From the NCBI GenBank assembly GCA_964532465.1, contig CAZHHX010000023.1, positions 1-53,907 of the forward strand: a stretch of DNA of 53,907 bases, in the 5' to 3' direction. The position numbers and the translations under genes were made by a program. Under the pieces are notes generated by a model, which searched no databases, was not told the DNA's origin, and saw only the letters and a program-made list of their open reading frames with translations. Shown here in pieces: positions 44,278-53,270 of the stretch (position 1 is its first letter; each line of letters begins with the position of its first letter). The stretch is from JAPLKB01 sp964532465 (GTDB lineage: Bacteria; Desulfobacterota; Syntrophorhabdia; Syntrophorhabdales; Syntrophorhabdaceae).

Positions 44278-45123
44278 TTCCCCGGCGAGTCCTTTAAAAC
44301 CGTTATGGAGTCCATAAAGGACAGGTGAATTCTTGAACCTGTCCTTGTAACACAAAAGGATGATAAATATCTCCTCCTCTGCGGGGAAAGAAGATATCAT
44401 GCGGCATATAAGGCAGGACTGGAAATAATCCCTGCAAGGATAGTTAATACAGTAACTCAAAAAGATGAGATACTTGCCTATCAACTGACAGAAAACCTCC
44501 AGAGGGAGGACTTAAATCCCATTGATCAGGCCAAAGGCATATTGGCCTTCATTCAGGCAAAACATCCTGACAGGAACTATAATCTGGATGGTGTGATGAA
44601 GGAATTGGTGAATTATGATCGGGGTTCCGAGTATGCAGCAGAGGGATTCTCCGAAACAGTTTCGGAGATTGTTGAAATCGTCGGAAAGACAACAAGGACG
44701 CTGTTTAACGGGCTATCACTTCTAAAACTGGTTCCCAAAATTCAGACCGCAATTTCTGATGGAACACTGTCTGTTTCTCAGGGATATATCTTCTCAGCTA
44801 ACCTTGGAAGTCCTGACTTCTTTACCATCTTCGATGAAATAATGGCAAAACCTGTCACTAACGCTAAATTAGAGAAGATGCTTACCGCATATAAGAAAGC
44901 CAAATCCGAAAAAGAACCGGTCCCTGTACCCATGCAAAAGCAGGTTGCTCATTTACAGTCCATAAAGTCATATATCGAGATGGAAAAAGGAGTATACACA
45001 AAGCCTGACCTTGAATCCCTCATTGAAGAACTGAAGGCATTCCTTGCCTCAGCGGAGAAGCAGTTGGAAACAGCCCCGGAGGTTGTACCGGAAAAGAAAA
45101 AGGGTAAGAGACCTATGGTGTAA
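44278..45123 (+). pseudogene. ParB-family protein gene broken by an in-frame TGA
   Basis: Reading one frame from 44278 gives ESFKTVMESIKDR, then TGA at 44326-44328, then ILEPVLVTQKDDKYLLLCGE continuing RRYHAAYKAGLEIIP and ENLQREDLNPIDQA. These are the ParB/Srx N-terminal (GERRYHAA) and ENLQR motifs. The family usually has Gly where the TGA stands (SIk-x-x-G-iLePVlV), so a GGA to TGA change fits. The start of the ParB box upstream is also lost. The rest is open to 45123 and includes the helix-turn-helix region. A shortened product from TTG 44542 would lack the nucleotide-binding part. Probably a remnant of a mobile or partition module. Confidence 0.8.
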
Positions 45124-45681
45124 CATTATAATAATATAAGTTAATTTTATTAATAGGGGGCGATAAAGTATTCAATAGTTGATGCTAAAGTTTGTGACGA
45201 AACCATTACTATGGGCCTTTATACCATATTAACACCATAACTTTTTAACAATTATTTTGTTATTTTTCTATTGTGTTTTTTTTAAAACTATTGTTTATTT
45301 AAAAATTAATAAAAAATTGAAAAAAGGAGAGGGAACATCTTTTCATTCATTAAATTAAAAGTGAGTAACCTATCCCGGAGAGATAAAAGTATGTGATAAG
45401 GCGTGATATAGTATTTTATTATTTAATTTGGTGTAGTAATGAGAATATATACTTAAAAAAACAGTGTTGGGCGGGACATCTTAGTTAATTCATAATTGTT
45501 TGCATCACAGGGTTTTAAAGGCATTCCTGTATTGAGGGGGGGCAATTAAGATCAATAAGAAGATAAAATATCAATTAAAAAATCGGCAGGACATCTGCCT
45601 TAGTCGAATAGCATCCACAATATGCGTGTTCTATACACACCGTCTTAAAGAAAATCTCATTAATACAGAGAGGAAAGAATA
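45124..45681. other. 558-bp AT-rich leader region with a thrice-repeated short motif
   Basis: No gene is seen. The stretch is very AT-rich and has three copies of a motif ending GGRACATCT, at about 45331-45340, 45472-45481 and 45588-45596. The first two are followed by related TT..ATTCAT sequence. It lies just before the effector-like array and may hold its promoter or regulator sites. I could not match it to a known riboswitch. Confidence 0.35.
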
Positions 45682-47235
45682 ATGGAAGAAACCGGAATAA
45701 ACAACTCTGAAGAAAAAAATGCTGGAGAACCACAAAGCAGATTCAGTAAATTGTATTGGATTACCCTGAAATACCTCTCTATCGCATGGTTCATATACAG
45801 TATCTTTGCCTTATTTAAAGGATGGGAACATTCTTATACTTCTCTTATTCTGCCCCTTTTCCTCATATTAGCCCTGTGGAAACCAAACCCCTTGGGATAT
45901 ATCTTTCTCATAAGTGTCGGCATAACCCAGGTATTTATCGGGCTAAGACATGTGCTGCCTATATTTGAACTTGACAGAATTTCTTTTATCTTTTCATTAA
46001 GAAGAATAGCGGTGTACCTTGCATACAACCTTGCAATCCCTGCAGTAATAGGCATCGGTACGTATTATTTCATCCGGTGCAGAGACATATTTGTCCGTAA
46101 TAATGAATCTTTCGATAAAGTAATAAAGATTACCATGCTCTCCTTCGCCATGCTCATCGGAACTCTTCCCTTTATTGAACGTTCCTTCGATCCCGAATAC
46201 ATCTCCCGCACTATGGAAAAAGATATAGTCTACAGCCAACCAAAGGATAAACAATCAATTTACATAAAAGGCAAAACCATTCTGAAACCGGGTTTTCATC
46301 CCCATTCAGTTGTTTTCAGCCCCGACAGCAAAGAAATTGCCGCAAACGGGATATTAAGTAGGGACATTATAATCTGGGATGTCAATTCAGGCAAACGGAC
46401 AAAGGCATTGACTGAAGCACCAGGCTCTGCCGAGGCGCTTGCATGGAGTCCTGACGGCAAATATATTGTCACCGGAAGGCTCTTTGTGAAGAGCGGGCGC
46501 AAGACAATCCCCGCCATAAACATATGGGATGCAAAAAACGGCAGGCTCCTGAAAAATATAGACGCACATGACAATGTAGACTCTGGATCAATTTCGTTCA
46601 GCCCCGATGGGAAATATTTTGTTGCCGGTTACTCGCCGAAAAATTCGAGACAACGGGAAGATATTTATCTCTATGAGACAGAAACAAATTCTGTTGCAAA
46701 GATTATTTCAACGCCGGATGGTTGCTTTTGCCCTCCTGTTTTCAGTCCGGACGGCAACTATCTCGCCTACTGTGTTACTTATATTGAGAAAAACGGTTAC
46801 CGATCACTCGGTGACGGTCTTGAGTTTATAGATGTCTCATCCGGCAGGATGGTAAAGATGATTCATGATAATCCTTTTCGGAATAACAGCATTAATTCCA
46901 TAAAATACAGCCCTGACGGAAAATACATCTTAACCGGAGGCCAGGATATGCTGTTGAGGATTTATGAAGTAAGCACAGGGAAACTTATAAGAGTATTTGC
47001 AGGTCATACATCTATAATAAAATCAGTCGCCTTCAGTCCTGACGGAAAGTACATTCTTTCGGGAAGTTCCGACAAAACAGTCAGATTGTGGGATGTACAG
47101 GCAAAAGGGAATATCGCCGTAATAGATATAGAAACATCTCTTTATGATGTTGCCTTCAGCCCGGACGGGAGATATTTTGCCTGTGGGGCAGGTCAGAGAG
47201 TAATGATATGGGAAATGGTCAACAAAAATCAGTGA
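45682..47235 (+). CDS. membrane-anchored WD40-repeat protein
   Basis: A 517-residue protein. Residues 1-185 contain five hydrophobic segments (for example LKYLSIAWFIYSIFALF and YIFLISVGITQVFIGL). Residues about 215-517 form about seven WD40 blades with the recurring FSPDGKYI and (I/L)WDV patterns, such as VAFSPDGKYILSGSSDKTVR followed by LWD. A beta-propeller of this type usually docks proteins. No enzyme motif is seen. It opens the array, 23 bp before the lipase-like effector gene, and could be a scaffold, receptor or unrelated neighbour. GAGAGGAAAG precedes the ATG. Confidence 0.75.
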   Translation: MEETGINNSEEKNAGEPQSRFSKLYWITLKYLSIAWFIYSIFALFKGWEHSYTSLILPLFLILALWKPNPLGYIFLISVGITQVFIGLRHVLPIFELDRISFIFSLRRIAVYLAYNLAIPAVIGIGTYYFIRCRDIFVRNNESFDKVIKITMLSFAMLIGTLPFIERSFDPEYISRTMEKDIVYSQPKDKQSIYIKGKTILKPGFHPHSVVFSPDSKEIAANGILSRDIIIWDVNSGKRTKALTEAPGSAEALAWSPDGKYIVTGRLFVKSGRKTIPAINIWDAKNGRLLKNIDAHDNVDSGSISFSPDGKYFVAGYSPKNSRQREDIYLYETETNSVAKIISTPDGCFCPPVFSPDGNYLAYCVTYIEKNGYRSLGDGLEFIDVSSGRMVKMIHDNPFRNNSINSIKYSPDGKYILTGGQDMLLRIYEVSTGKLIRVFAGHTSIIKSVAFSPDGKYILSGSSDKTVRLWDVQAKGNIAVIDIETSLYDVAFSPDGRYFACGAGQRVMIWEMVNKNQ

Positions 47236-47257
47236 AATACATTAAAAGGGGGTAAAT

Positions 47258-48481
47258 ATGGCAACAACAGAAATGACAGCAACATACGCAACTCTCAGCG
47301 CAAGAGTATACGCTGATAGCAATGTGCCCACAGACGGTTGGAATAAATTGAATATACCGAAAAACAGCGACGATTCCAACGGTTTTTATGCAGAAGCTTA
47401 TGAAAAGGATGGCAAGATCATTATTGCCTATCGAGGTTCCGATGATCGTAAGGATTGGCTTTACTCAGATGCCCAAATTGCTGCAGGTAATTTGCCGGAT
47501 CAGTGGGAAAATGCTAAGGCATTTTACAAAGAAGTAGAAAGACGAAATCCAAATACTCCTATATCAGTAACAGGACATTCCCTTGGCGGCGCTTTGGCGC
47601 AATTTGTTGCAGCAGTCTATGATTTAAATGCCGAGACCTTTGCTGCCCCGGGAGTTTTAGATAATTGCAGGCGGCTAGAAGGCTTTGATACATCCGCTAA
47701 TTACGACAAAGTAATTAACCATATTTTAGTTACAGACCCTTTCGGCAATTACGGAAGACACGTTGGCCAGACAAACAGATGCCTGCCGGGCTCTGATGTG
47801 TTTTCTTCTTTCACTCTTTTTTCGGCATTCCATATGTTTTTTAATATGTTTGATCAATCACATAGTATGGACACATACCATAAAATATTCACCACTGCCG
47901 CTGCCGCCCGCCGTGTTGATCCCCTTATTCTCGACCTTGACGGTGATGGCGTTGAGACGACAAACGTCAAAGACGGTGCCTACTTCGATCACGACTCCAA
48001 CGGTTTTGCGGAACAAACCGGATGGGCGGGAAGTGATGACGGTCTGCTTGTTATGGATCGCAACAACAATGGCACCATTGATAACGGATCAGAACTATTC
48101 GGGGATCAAACCATCCTCCAGAACGGCCAGAGAGCGACTGACGGTTTTCAGGCACTGGCAGAATTGGATAGTAATAGCGATGGCGTAATAGATGTAAATG
48201 ATACAGCCTTCTCCAATCTCAGAATCTGGCAGGACATTGACGGTGATGGCTATTCCGCTTCCGATGAACTGTTTACCCTCCAGGAGATGGGCATATCCTC
48301 CATCAATGTTGCCCATACAGATACAAACACAACTGACCCTCAAGGCAATACCCAAATACAGGCAGGGACATTCACTAAAACAGACGGCATTAAGAACCCG
48401 TGGGACGTTGGACGTCCGCTTCGCTGGGACGTGGGACGAGAAAGAAGAAGCGCAGAGTTCTTTTGTGCAGTAACTGTATGA
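47258..48481 (+). CDS. class-3-lipase-like effector with EF-hand-like module, truncated tail
   Basis: A 407-residue protein without a signal peptide. Residues about 1-200 are a class-3 lipase: IIAYRGSDDRKDW, VTGHSLGGALAQFVAAV (nucleophile Ser108), then ETFAAPG and LVTDPFGNYGRHVG with candidate Asp and His. Residues about 218-377 are the shared acidic module with EF-hand-like loops (DLDGDG, DHDSNG, DRNNNG, DSNSDG, DIDGDG). After KTDG the frame enters unrelated sequence (KNPWDVGRPLRWDVGRERR) made by a short GTGGGACG-type repeat and stops, whereas the homologous protein at 49115 continues. It could attack membranes as a secreted phospholipase-like toxin. Confidence 0.75.
   Translation: MATTEMTATYATLSARVYADSNVPTDGWNKLNIPKNSDDSNGFYAEAYEKDGKIIIAYRGSDDRKDWLYSDAQIAAGNLPDQWENAKAFYKEVERRNPNTPISVTGHSLGGALAQFVAAVYDLNAETFAAPGVLDNCRRLEGFDTSANYDKVINHILVTDPFGNYGRHVGQTNRCLPGSDVFSSFTLFSAFHMFFNMFDQSHSMDTYHKIFTTAAAARRVDPLILDLDGDGVETTNVKDGAYFDHDSNGFAEQTGWAGSDDGLLVMDRNNNGTIDNGSELFGDQTILQNGQRATDGFQALAELDSNSDGVIDVNDTAFSNLRIWQDIDGDGYSASDELFTLQEMGISSINVAHTDTNTTDPQGNTQIQAGTFTKTDGIKNPWDVGRPLRWDVGRERRSAEFFCAVTV
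47912..48390 (+). repeat. shared acidic-module repeat, copy 1
   Basis: DNA encoding DPLILDLDGDGVETT through TQIQAGTFTKTDG. It is highly similar at base level to 49620-50095 and 52800-53197, although the flanking coding regions are unrelated. It carries five EF-hand-like or dockerin-like calcium loops. Confidence 0.9.
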
Positions 48482-48508
48482 ATTCATATAAAAGGAGGCA
48501 ATAAATTA

Positions 48509-49099
48509 ATGAAAGCTGTAAGATTATTAATAATTTCGGTTTTATCTTTATCTCTTCTGTCCTGTTTAGAACTGAAACACGATGAACACATTATAATCAA
48601 ATCTGTAAAGTTCATTATCTTAAGCTTTATACCCAGCTGGGAATGGAAACGCGATGAACCGTATTATGAGCTCCCCTTTTCAGTGCAGTATGTAGGCAGC
48701 AGGATAGAAATGGAACTGCCGATAACGGAAACAAGATATTATGCCTTTGCGTTAGGTTTTAAAAGCAAAGAGGGGGACTATGTAGAGCGTGAACGTATGT
48801 GGAAACTGGCCGGAGATGGAGGATATGATAAAACAGGTAAATATATCGATAATGGCATTCCGATATTCCTGAAATTAAAGATAGTGCCCATAAATAAACA
48901 AAAACAGATAGTACTTGATAAAGAGATATCGGAGCTACGAACAATTTCACATAACAGCACCACTATAACTAAAGAAATTACAAGAATCGAACTTGATCCA
49001 GGGCGTTACAGAGTTATTGTAGAAAACCAGAAAGACATTCCCGAGATGAATGGCGCCGATATTCGTTTTTTAATTATGCGCGCTCGTATTGGAAAATAA
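48509..49099 (+). CDS. lipoprotein, candidate immunity partner
   Basis: A 196-residue protein with a lipobox LLSC (Cys19) after MKAVRLLIISVLSLSL, then a mature region with beta-rich sequence (YELPFSVQYVGSRIEMELPI, ITRIELDPGRYRVIVENQ) resembling small immunoglobulin-like/DUF5625-type periplasmic proteins. The gene lies between two effector-like genes with strong ribosome sites (AAAAGGAGG). Placement after a lipase-like effector suggests a periplasm-facing immunity protein; this is inference. No enzymatic motif is visible. Confidence 0.6.
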   Translation: MKAVRLLIISVLSLSLLSCLELKHDEHIIIKSVKFIILSFIPSWEWKRDEPYYELPFSVQYVGSRIEMELPITETRYYAFALGFKSKEGDYVERERMWKLAGDGGYDKTGKYIDNGIPIFLKLKIVPINKQKQIVLDKEISELRTISHNSTTITKEITRIELDPGRYRVIVENQKDIPEMNGADIRFLIMRARIGK

Positions 49100-49114
49100 A
49101 AAGGAGGAGATAAT

Positions 49115-51892
49115 ATGCCAACATTAACTGTATATATTGTAGACGCCGGAGCAGAGAAGAATGGAGGAAAACCACCTTCAGACTATGGTCATATGTGGTA
49201 TTCAATAAATGATGGCAAGGGTGGAGGAGAAAAGTACTATGGATTCGGTCCAATAAAAGAAGGTTCACCTCGTGGGCCAGGCGATGTCTTTTATAATGAC
49301 GATAGTATATATAAGAAGCCCTATTACTATGAAAAAACTATTACAATTACAGATAAACAGTACGACGCTCTAAAAAAGTTCGGCGGGGAACCGGAAAAAT
49401 ATGGCTTTAGCAAGTTTTACAATGGCTTGTCAAATAGTTGTATAGACTTTGTCTGGAAAGCTCTTGCAAAAGCCGGATTGAATAATTTGGGCTATGAAGG
49501 AGTCCCATCTTATCCAAGACAAAACGCTAATGCCATTGAATTGATATTAAAAAGCAGATCATCAAACAAATTACTAAATAATGTCTCTAATATTATAAAC
49601 ACTGCCCAGGCTATGCGATTCTTTGATCCCCTCATCCTTGACCTTGACAATGATGGGATTGAGACGATAAACGTCAAGGACGGTGCTTATTTTGACCACG
49701 ATGGTAACGCTTTTGCAGAACAGACCGGTTGGGCCAAATCAGATGATGGCTTGCTTGTCATGGATCGTAATGGTGATGGCATCATCAATACCGGCAAAGA
49801 ACTTTTCGGTGATCAAACCATCCTTCAAAACGGCCAAAGAGCAACTGACGGTTTTCAGGCTTTAGCAGAGTTGGATAGTAACAGCGATGGTGTCATAGAC
49901 ATTAGCGACACAGCCTTCTCCAATCTTAAAATCTGGCAGGACATCAACGGGGATGGTTATTCGGCAAGTGATGAACTTTTTACTCTACAGGAGATGGGCA
50001 TCCAGTCCATCAACGTCGCCCATACAGACATGAATACCATTGACCCTCAAGGCAATAGACAGATACAGGCAGGAACATTCACCAGAACAGACAATTCAAC
50101 TGCCTCAATCGGCGGATTTAATCTCCAAAGAGATGTAACATACTCAATAGCTACAGAATGGCTCGATGTACCCGATAACATAGCCGCACTACCCGATCTT
50201 CAGGGTTACGGCAATACCTATGATCTCCATCAGGCGATGGTAAGGGATACCACGGGTACACTTAAAACCCTTATTGAACAGTTCATTTCAGCAGAAGACC
50301 CTGCTGTCCGTGACAGCCTGATGGATCAGATACTCTTCAAATGGACCGGAAGTGATACTATTGATCCTGCTTCCCGTGGCCCCAACTTTGATGCCCGTAG
50401 ACTTGTAGTTATCGAAAAACTTATGGGTCAGCCTTTCTATGGCACAAACGGTTCCAATCCTAATGTTCTTGCAGCACCTCTCCTTGCCCAGGCATACGAA
50501 GGACTCTTTGAGATGTATTATGCCCAGTTAATGTCTCAAACTCATTTAAAATATGTCTATGATGCCATTACCTATACATGGGATGAAGCAACTCAGTCTT
50601 TAAAAGGCGATCTTGAATCAGCTATTGTTGCATTACAGAGCAATATGTCATCAAATCAGGGAGCTGCAAATGATCCTTCAGAGTTCATGAGAACCATACA
50701 CGGTTTTCGTTCAGAGGATATGTTCAACCTTATCCCCATTTCAACTACTTTTGAACTGGACAATGAAGATGCCAACTGGCAGATAGACTCAGCAGGAAGG
50801 ACAATATTGTCAGGAACAGGCGCTAATAATATTCTCTCTGCCGACGCCAGCGTCAATACCGCCATACGGGGAGATCTTGGCAATGATATCCTCTATGGTA
50901 ATACCGCAACTAATGCATTCATGTATTATCATATAATATCGTATGTTCATCCACGATTGTTTTTAGTTGTAATCATTGGATTGTCTTTTATTATTCAATT
51001 CATCTCCCCATCTTTCGCACATTCCCAACAACCAACACAAAACACAAATACTAATAAAAATATCAAAGTACTTCCAGGCAGCGTCTACCCTGGTGATGCA
51101 GCGGTTGCAGGATACAATGGGACCAGTAGTGAGGAGAAGTATTTTCCTGAACGTATATGCAAATTGGAGGATAAGGATAAGACTTACATATTCAGTGAAG
51201 TAGAAGGAAGTCGACTAGGAGAAACCTTTGGATATTTCCGCATTTTAAAACGTTATGTTTATGAGAAAACTACAAAGGATGAAAAGGGTTGGGGCAGGCA
51301 TTTTACTCATAGAGACCACCTTATTTTTGCAAATGTAACACCCTGGCCTCCTGCGTTGGGACAACCACTCAGATTTATAAAAGGAACACCTTTTATTGCT
51401 ATTTTTATGTACGGAGGCAACAATACAATTCTTGGCATATATGCAGACAAGTTATATTACTTAGAAAAGACCAATACAGATGTCCCAGAACAGGATATTG
51501 CCGATGCTGATGGAGATGGCAATATTGAATTCAAGGCATTTGTTCATATTAAATCCGATAAAATTGACTATCAAGCTAATTATGGCATCCCTTCTCTCCA
51601 CAGATTTTATTTTGATAAAGTATGTGAAAAGTACAAGTTTATTCGATTGTTGGGAAAAGACTACGAAAAAATTTACCTTGATTATGCCACAGAGATGAAA
51701 AAGGAGAGCAGGATTATCGGCTGGCTTGGATCTATTGAAAGCACCGGCAATCAATTACTTATCAAAAAAGCTATTGATGAATTATGGAACCTCCCTTCTC
51801 CTGATAATAGAATTAAGAAGGAAATCTTGAAGATGCTTGTGGAAAATGGGTTTATTGGCCTCAAACCATATTGTTGTGACAAACAACCTTAA
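49115..51892 (+). CDS. His/Cys hydrolase-like effector with acidic and RTX modules, fused in frame to a second secreted protein
   Basis: A 925-residue frame. Residues 1-160 have DYGHMWYSI (His26) and NSCIDFVWKAL (Cys109), a His-before-Cys order like permuted NlpC/P60 amidases. Residues about 168-325 are the shared acidic module. Residues about 325-600 resemble the region found before RTX repeats and end in one RTX-like unit (RGDLGNDILYGN). At residue 603 (base 50921) a new sequence begins with Met and a full signal peptide (FLVVIIGLSFIIQFISPSFAHS), then a 290-residue domain with one DADGDG loop. The second part has no ribosome site. It looks like a recombination fusion of a cut-off effector and a periplasmic protein. 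Confidence 0.7.
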   Translation: MPTLTVYIVDAGAEKNGGKPPSDYGHMWYSINDGKGGGEKYYGFGPIKEGSPRGPGDVFYNDDSIYKKPYYYEKTITITDKQYDALKKFGGEPEKYGFSKFYNGLSNSCIDFVWKALAKAGLNNLGYEGVPSYPRQNANAIELILKSRSSNKLLNNVSNIINTAQAMRFFDPLILDLDNDGIETINVKDGAYFDHDGNAFAEQTGWAKSDDGLLVMDRNGDGIINTGKELFGDQTILQNGQRATDGFQALAELDSNSDGVIDISDTAFSNLKIWQDINGDGYSASDELFTLQEMGIQSINVAHTDMNTIDPQGNRQIQAGTFTRTDNSTASIGGFNLQRDVTYSIATEWLDVPDNIAALPDLQGYGNTYDLHQAMVRDTTGTLKTLIEQFISAEDPAVRDSLMDQILFKWTGSDTIDPASRGPNFDARRLVVIEKLMGQPFYGTNGSNPNVLAAPLLAQAYEGLFEMYYAQLMSQTHLKYVYDAITYTWDEATQSLKGDLESAIVALQSNMSSNQGAANDPSEFMRTIHGFRSEDMFNLIPISTTFELDNEDANWQIDSAGRTILSGTGANNILSADASVNTAIRGDLGNDILYGNTATNAFMYYHIISYVHPRLFLVVIIGLSFIIQFISPSFAHSQQPTQNTNTNKNIKVLPGSVYPGDAAVAGYNGTSSEEKYFPERICKLEDKDKTYIFSEVEGSRLGETFGYFRILKRYVYEKTTKDEKGWGRHFTHRDHLIFANVTPWPPALGQPLRFIKGTPFIAIFMYGGNNTILGIYADKLYYLEKTNTDVPEQDIADADGDGNIEFKAFVHIKSDKIDYQANYGIPSLHRFYFDKVCEKYKFIRLLGKDYEKIYLDYATEMKKESRIIGWLGSIESTGNQLLIKKAIDELWNLPSPDNRIKKEILKMLVENGFIGLKPYCCDKQP
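49620..50095 (+). repeat. shared acidic-module repeat, copy 2
   Basis: Encodes DPLILDLDNDGIETI through IQAGTFTRTDN, homologous to copies 1 and 3. Here the coding continues into a long RTX-associated region, so this copy probably shows the original layout. Confidence 0.9.
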
Positions 51893-51920
51893 AATATTAA
51901 GAAAAAAAGGAGGGTTACAA

Positions 51921-53270
51921 ATGGGTCTAAGTGATAACCAGAAAAATAATCTTAACAGAATTCTAAATATTGGTATGCAACAAAAAATCAAATTTAACGG
52001 AAATGAACGGTTTCTAACGGTGGAAGAGGCTCACACTGTTGCCTGGGTGGCCTTTTGTGAATCCACACTCAATCCTAATTCGATGCGAGAAGGGAGCAAT
52101 GATACTGGGTTATTTCATTATCAAGACAAGACATGGAGAGGTAATTTTGATAAATATGGCCAAAATCACGGATATTACACAGGTAAAGATGATGTTGTCA
52201 GAAGAGAGGCGGAACTACAAAGATGGATGTCAAATAAAAATGATTTCGATCTGCAAACAAAGTTTTTTGTTAATGATGTTGGGCAGCGTTTGAATGATAT
52301 GATCAATTGGAACAATGGTAAAGGAAAAGCGTCTGACTGGGATTATGGAGGCCCGATTCCATATATGAATGCAAAAGATGCGATGTCAAAGTACGGGTTG
52401 GAGTATACAGATGCAAACTATATTTATCTTGCACATGTAACAGATATTCGCCAGGAAAAATTAGTATTATTTATTAGATTGCTTGACCTTGATGGAACGT
52501 ATAGTGAAATTGAGCGAATTGTCGAAACCAAATACGGACAGCAAATACCGGACAGTTATGTCAATCCATCTCTTGTGCCGCAAATACAAGAACTTGCAAA
52601 TGGAATTAAACTTGATATTAGCGGCATGACTAACGAACAGGCATTAACAATTATAAGAACAAAATATAAATTAATTCCACCTGCTCAAAGGATGAAATTG
52701 CTTAATTCTCTTTCATCTACTGTTCCTGCAAAACAGTTCAGCTTTTTTAATGATCTTATGTCTTTTTTTGTTAGCACCGCTCATGCAGCAGAAACTACCC
52801 GCCGCGTTGACCCCCTCATTCTTGACCTTGATGGGGATGGAGTGGAGACCACCAATCTCAAAGACGGCGCCTACTTTGACCATGACGGGAACGGTTTTGC
52901 CGAGCAGACAGGCTGGGCTAAGTCAGACGATGGCCTGCTGGTTATGGATAGAAACGCTGATGGTATTATAAATGACGGCAAAGAACTCTTTGGTGATCAG
53001 ACCCTCCTCCAGAACGGCCAGAGAGCTACGGATGGTTTTCAGGCATTGGCAGAATTGGATAGTAACAGCGATGGCGTCATAGACATAAACGACGCGGCTT
53101 TCTCAAACCTCAGAATCTGGCAGGATGTTGACGGAGACGGTTATTCGGCAAGCGATGAACTGTTCACTCTACAGGAGATGGGCATACAATCCATCAATAC
53201 AGGTTCAGAATCTACTTATGTTGACGCCAACGGCAATAAACATAGAAAGACATGGGGGCTTGCTGCATGA
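51921..53270 (+). CDS. lytic-transglycosylase-like effector with EF-hand-like module
   Basis: A 449-residue protein. Residues about 30-110 resemble a lysozyme/transglycosylase fold: AFCESTLNPNS (candidate catalytic Glu47) and NDTGLFHYQDKTW like the ES..NP...GL(M)Q pattern. A helical middle region ends with the FFVSTAHAAE segment. Residues about 294-425 are the shared acidic module. The C-terminus ends soon after (KTWGLAA), so RTX repeats are absent. I chose ATG 51921 with AAAGGAGGG upstream; the frame extends to 51837 over the previous gene. It probably cleaves peptidoglycan. Its stop overlaps the next start (ATGA). Confidence 0.7.
   Translation: MGLSDNQKNNLNRILNIGMQQKIKFNGNERFLTVEEAHTVAWVAFCESTLNPNSMREGSNDTGLFHYQDKTWRGNFDKYGQNHGYYTGKDDVVRREAELQRWMSNKNDFDLQTKFFVNDVGQRLNDMINWNNGKGKASDWDYGGPIPYMNAKDAMSKYGLEYTDANYIYLAHVTDIRQEKLVLFIRLLDLDGTYSEIERIVETKYGQQIPDSYVNPSLVPQIQELANGIKLDISGMTNEQALTIIRTKYKLIPPAQRMKLLNSLSSTVPAKQFSFFNDLMSFFVSTAHAAETTRRVDPLILDLDGDGVETTNLKDGAYFDHDGNGFAEQTGWAKSDDGLLVMDRNADGIINDGKELFGDQTLLQNGQRATDGFQALAELDSNSDGVIDINDAAFSNLRIWQDVDGDGYSASDELFTLQEMGIQSINTGSESTYVDANGNKHRKTWGLAA
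52800..53197 (+). repeat. shared acidic-module repeat, copy 3
   Basis: Encodes DPLILDLDGDGVETTNLKDG through LFTLQEMGIQSIN. It diverges from copies 1 and 2 after that point, giving a different short tail. Confidence 0.9.

Noticed and set aside
44326..44328. TGA in parB read as selenocysteine
   Set aside because: The family has Gly at this site and no catalytic Cys; no selenocysteine insertion hairpin was evident downstream. A point mutation is simpler.
44020..44484. 154-codon minus-strand frame
   Set aside because: Antisense to the parB remnant and to the hairpin region; no ribosome site or recognisable domain.
45124..45681. c-di-GMP riboswitch before the effector array
   Set aside because: Expected conserved GEMM blocks (GCAAACC and GGGACGCAAAGC) are missing; only a weak GGGACATC likeness exists.
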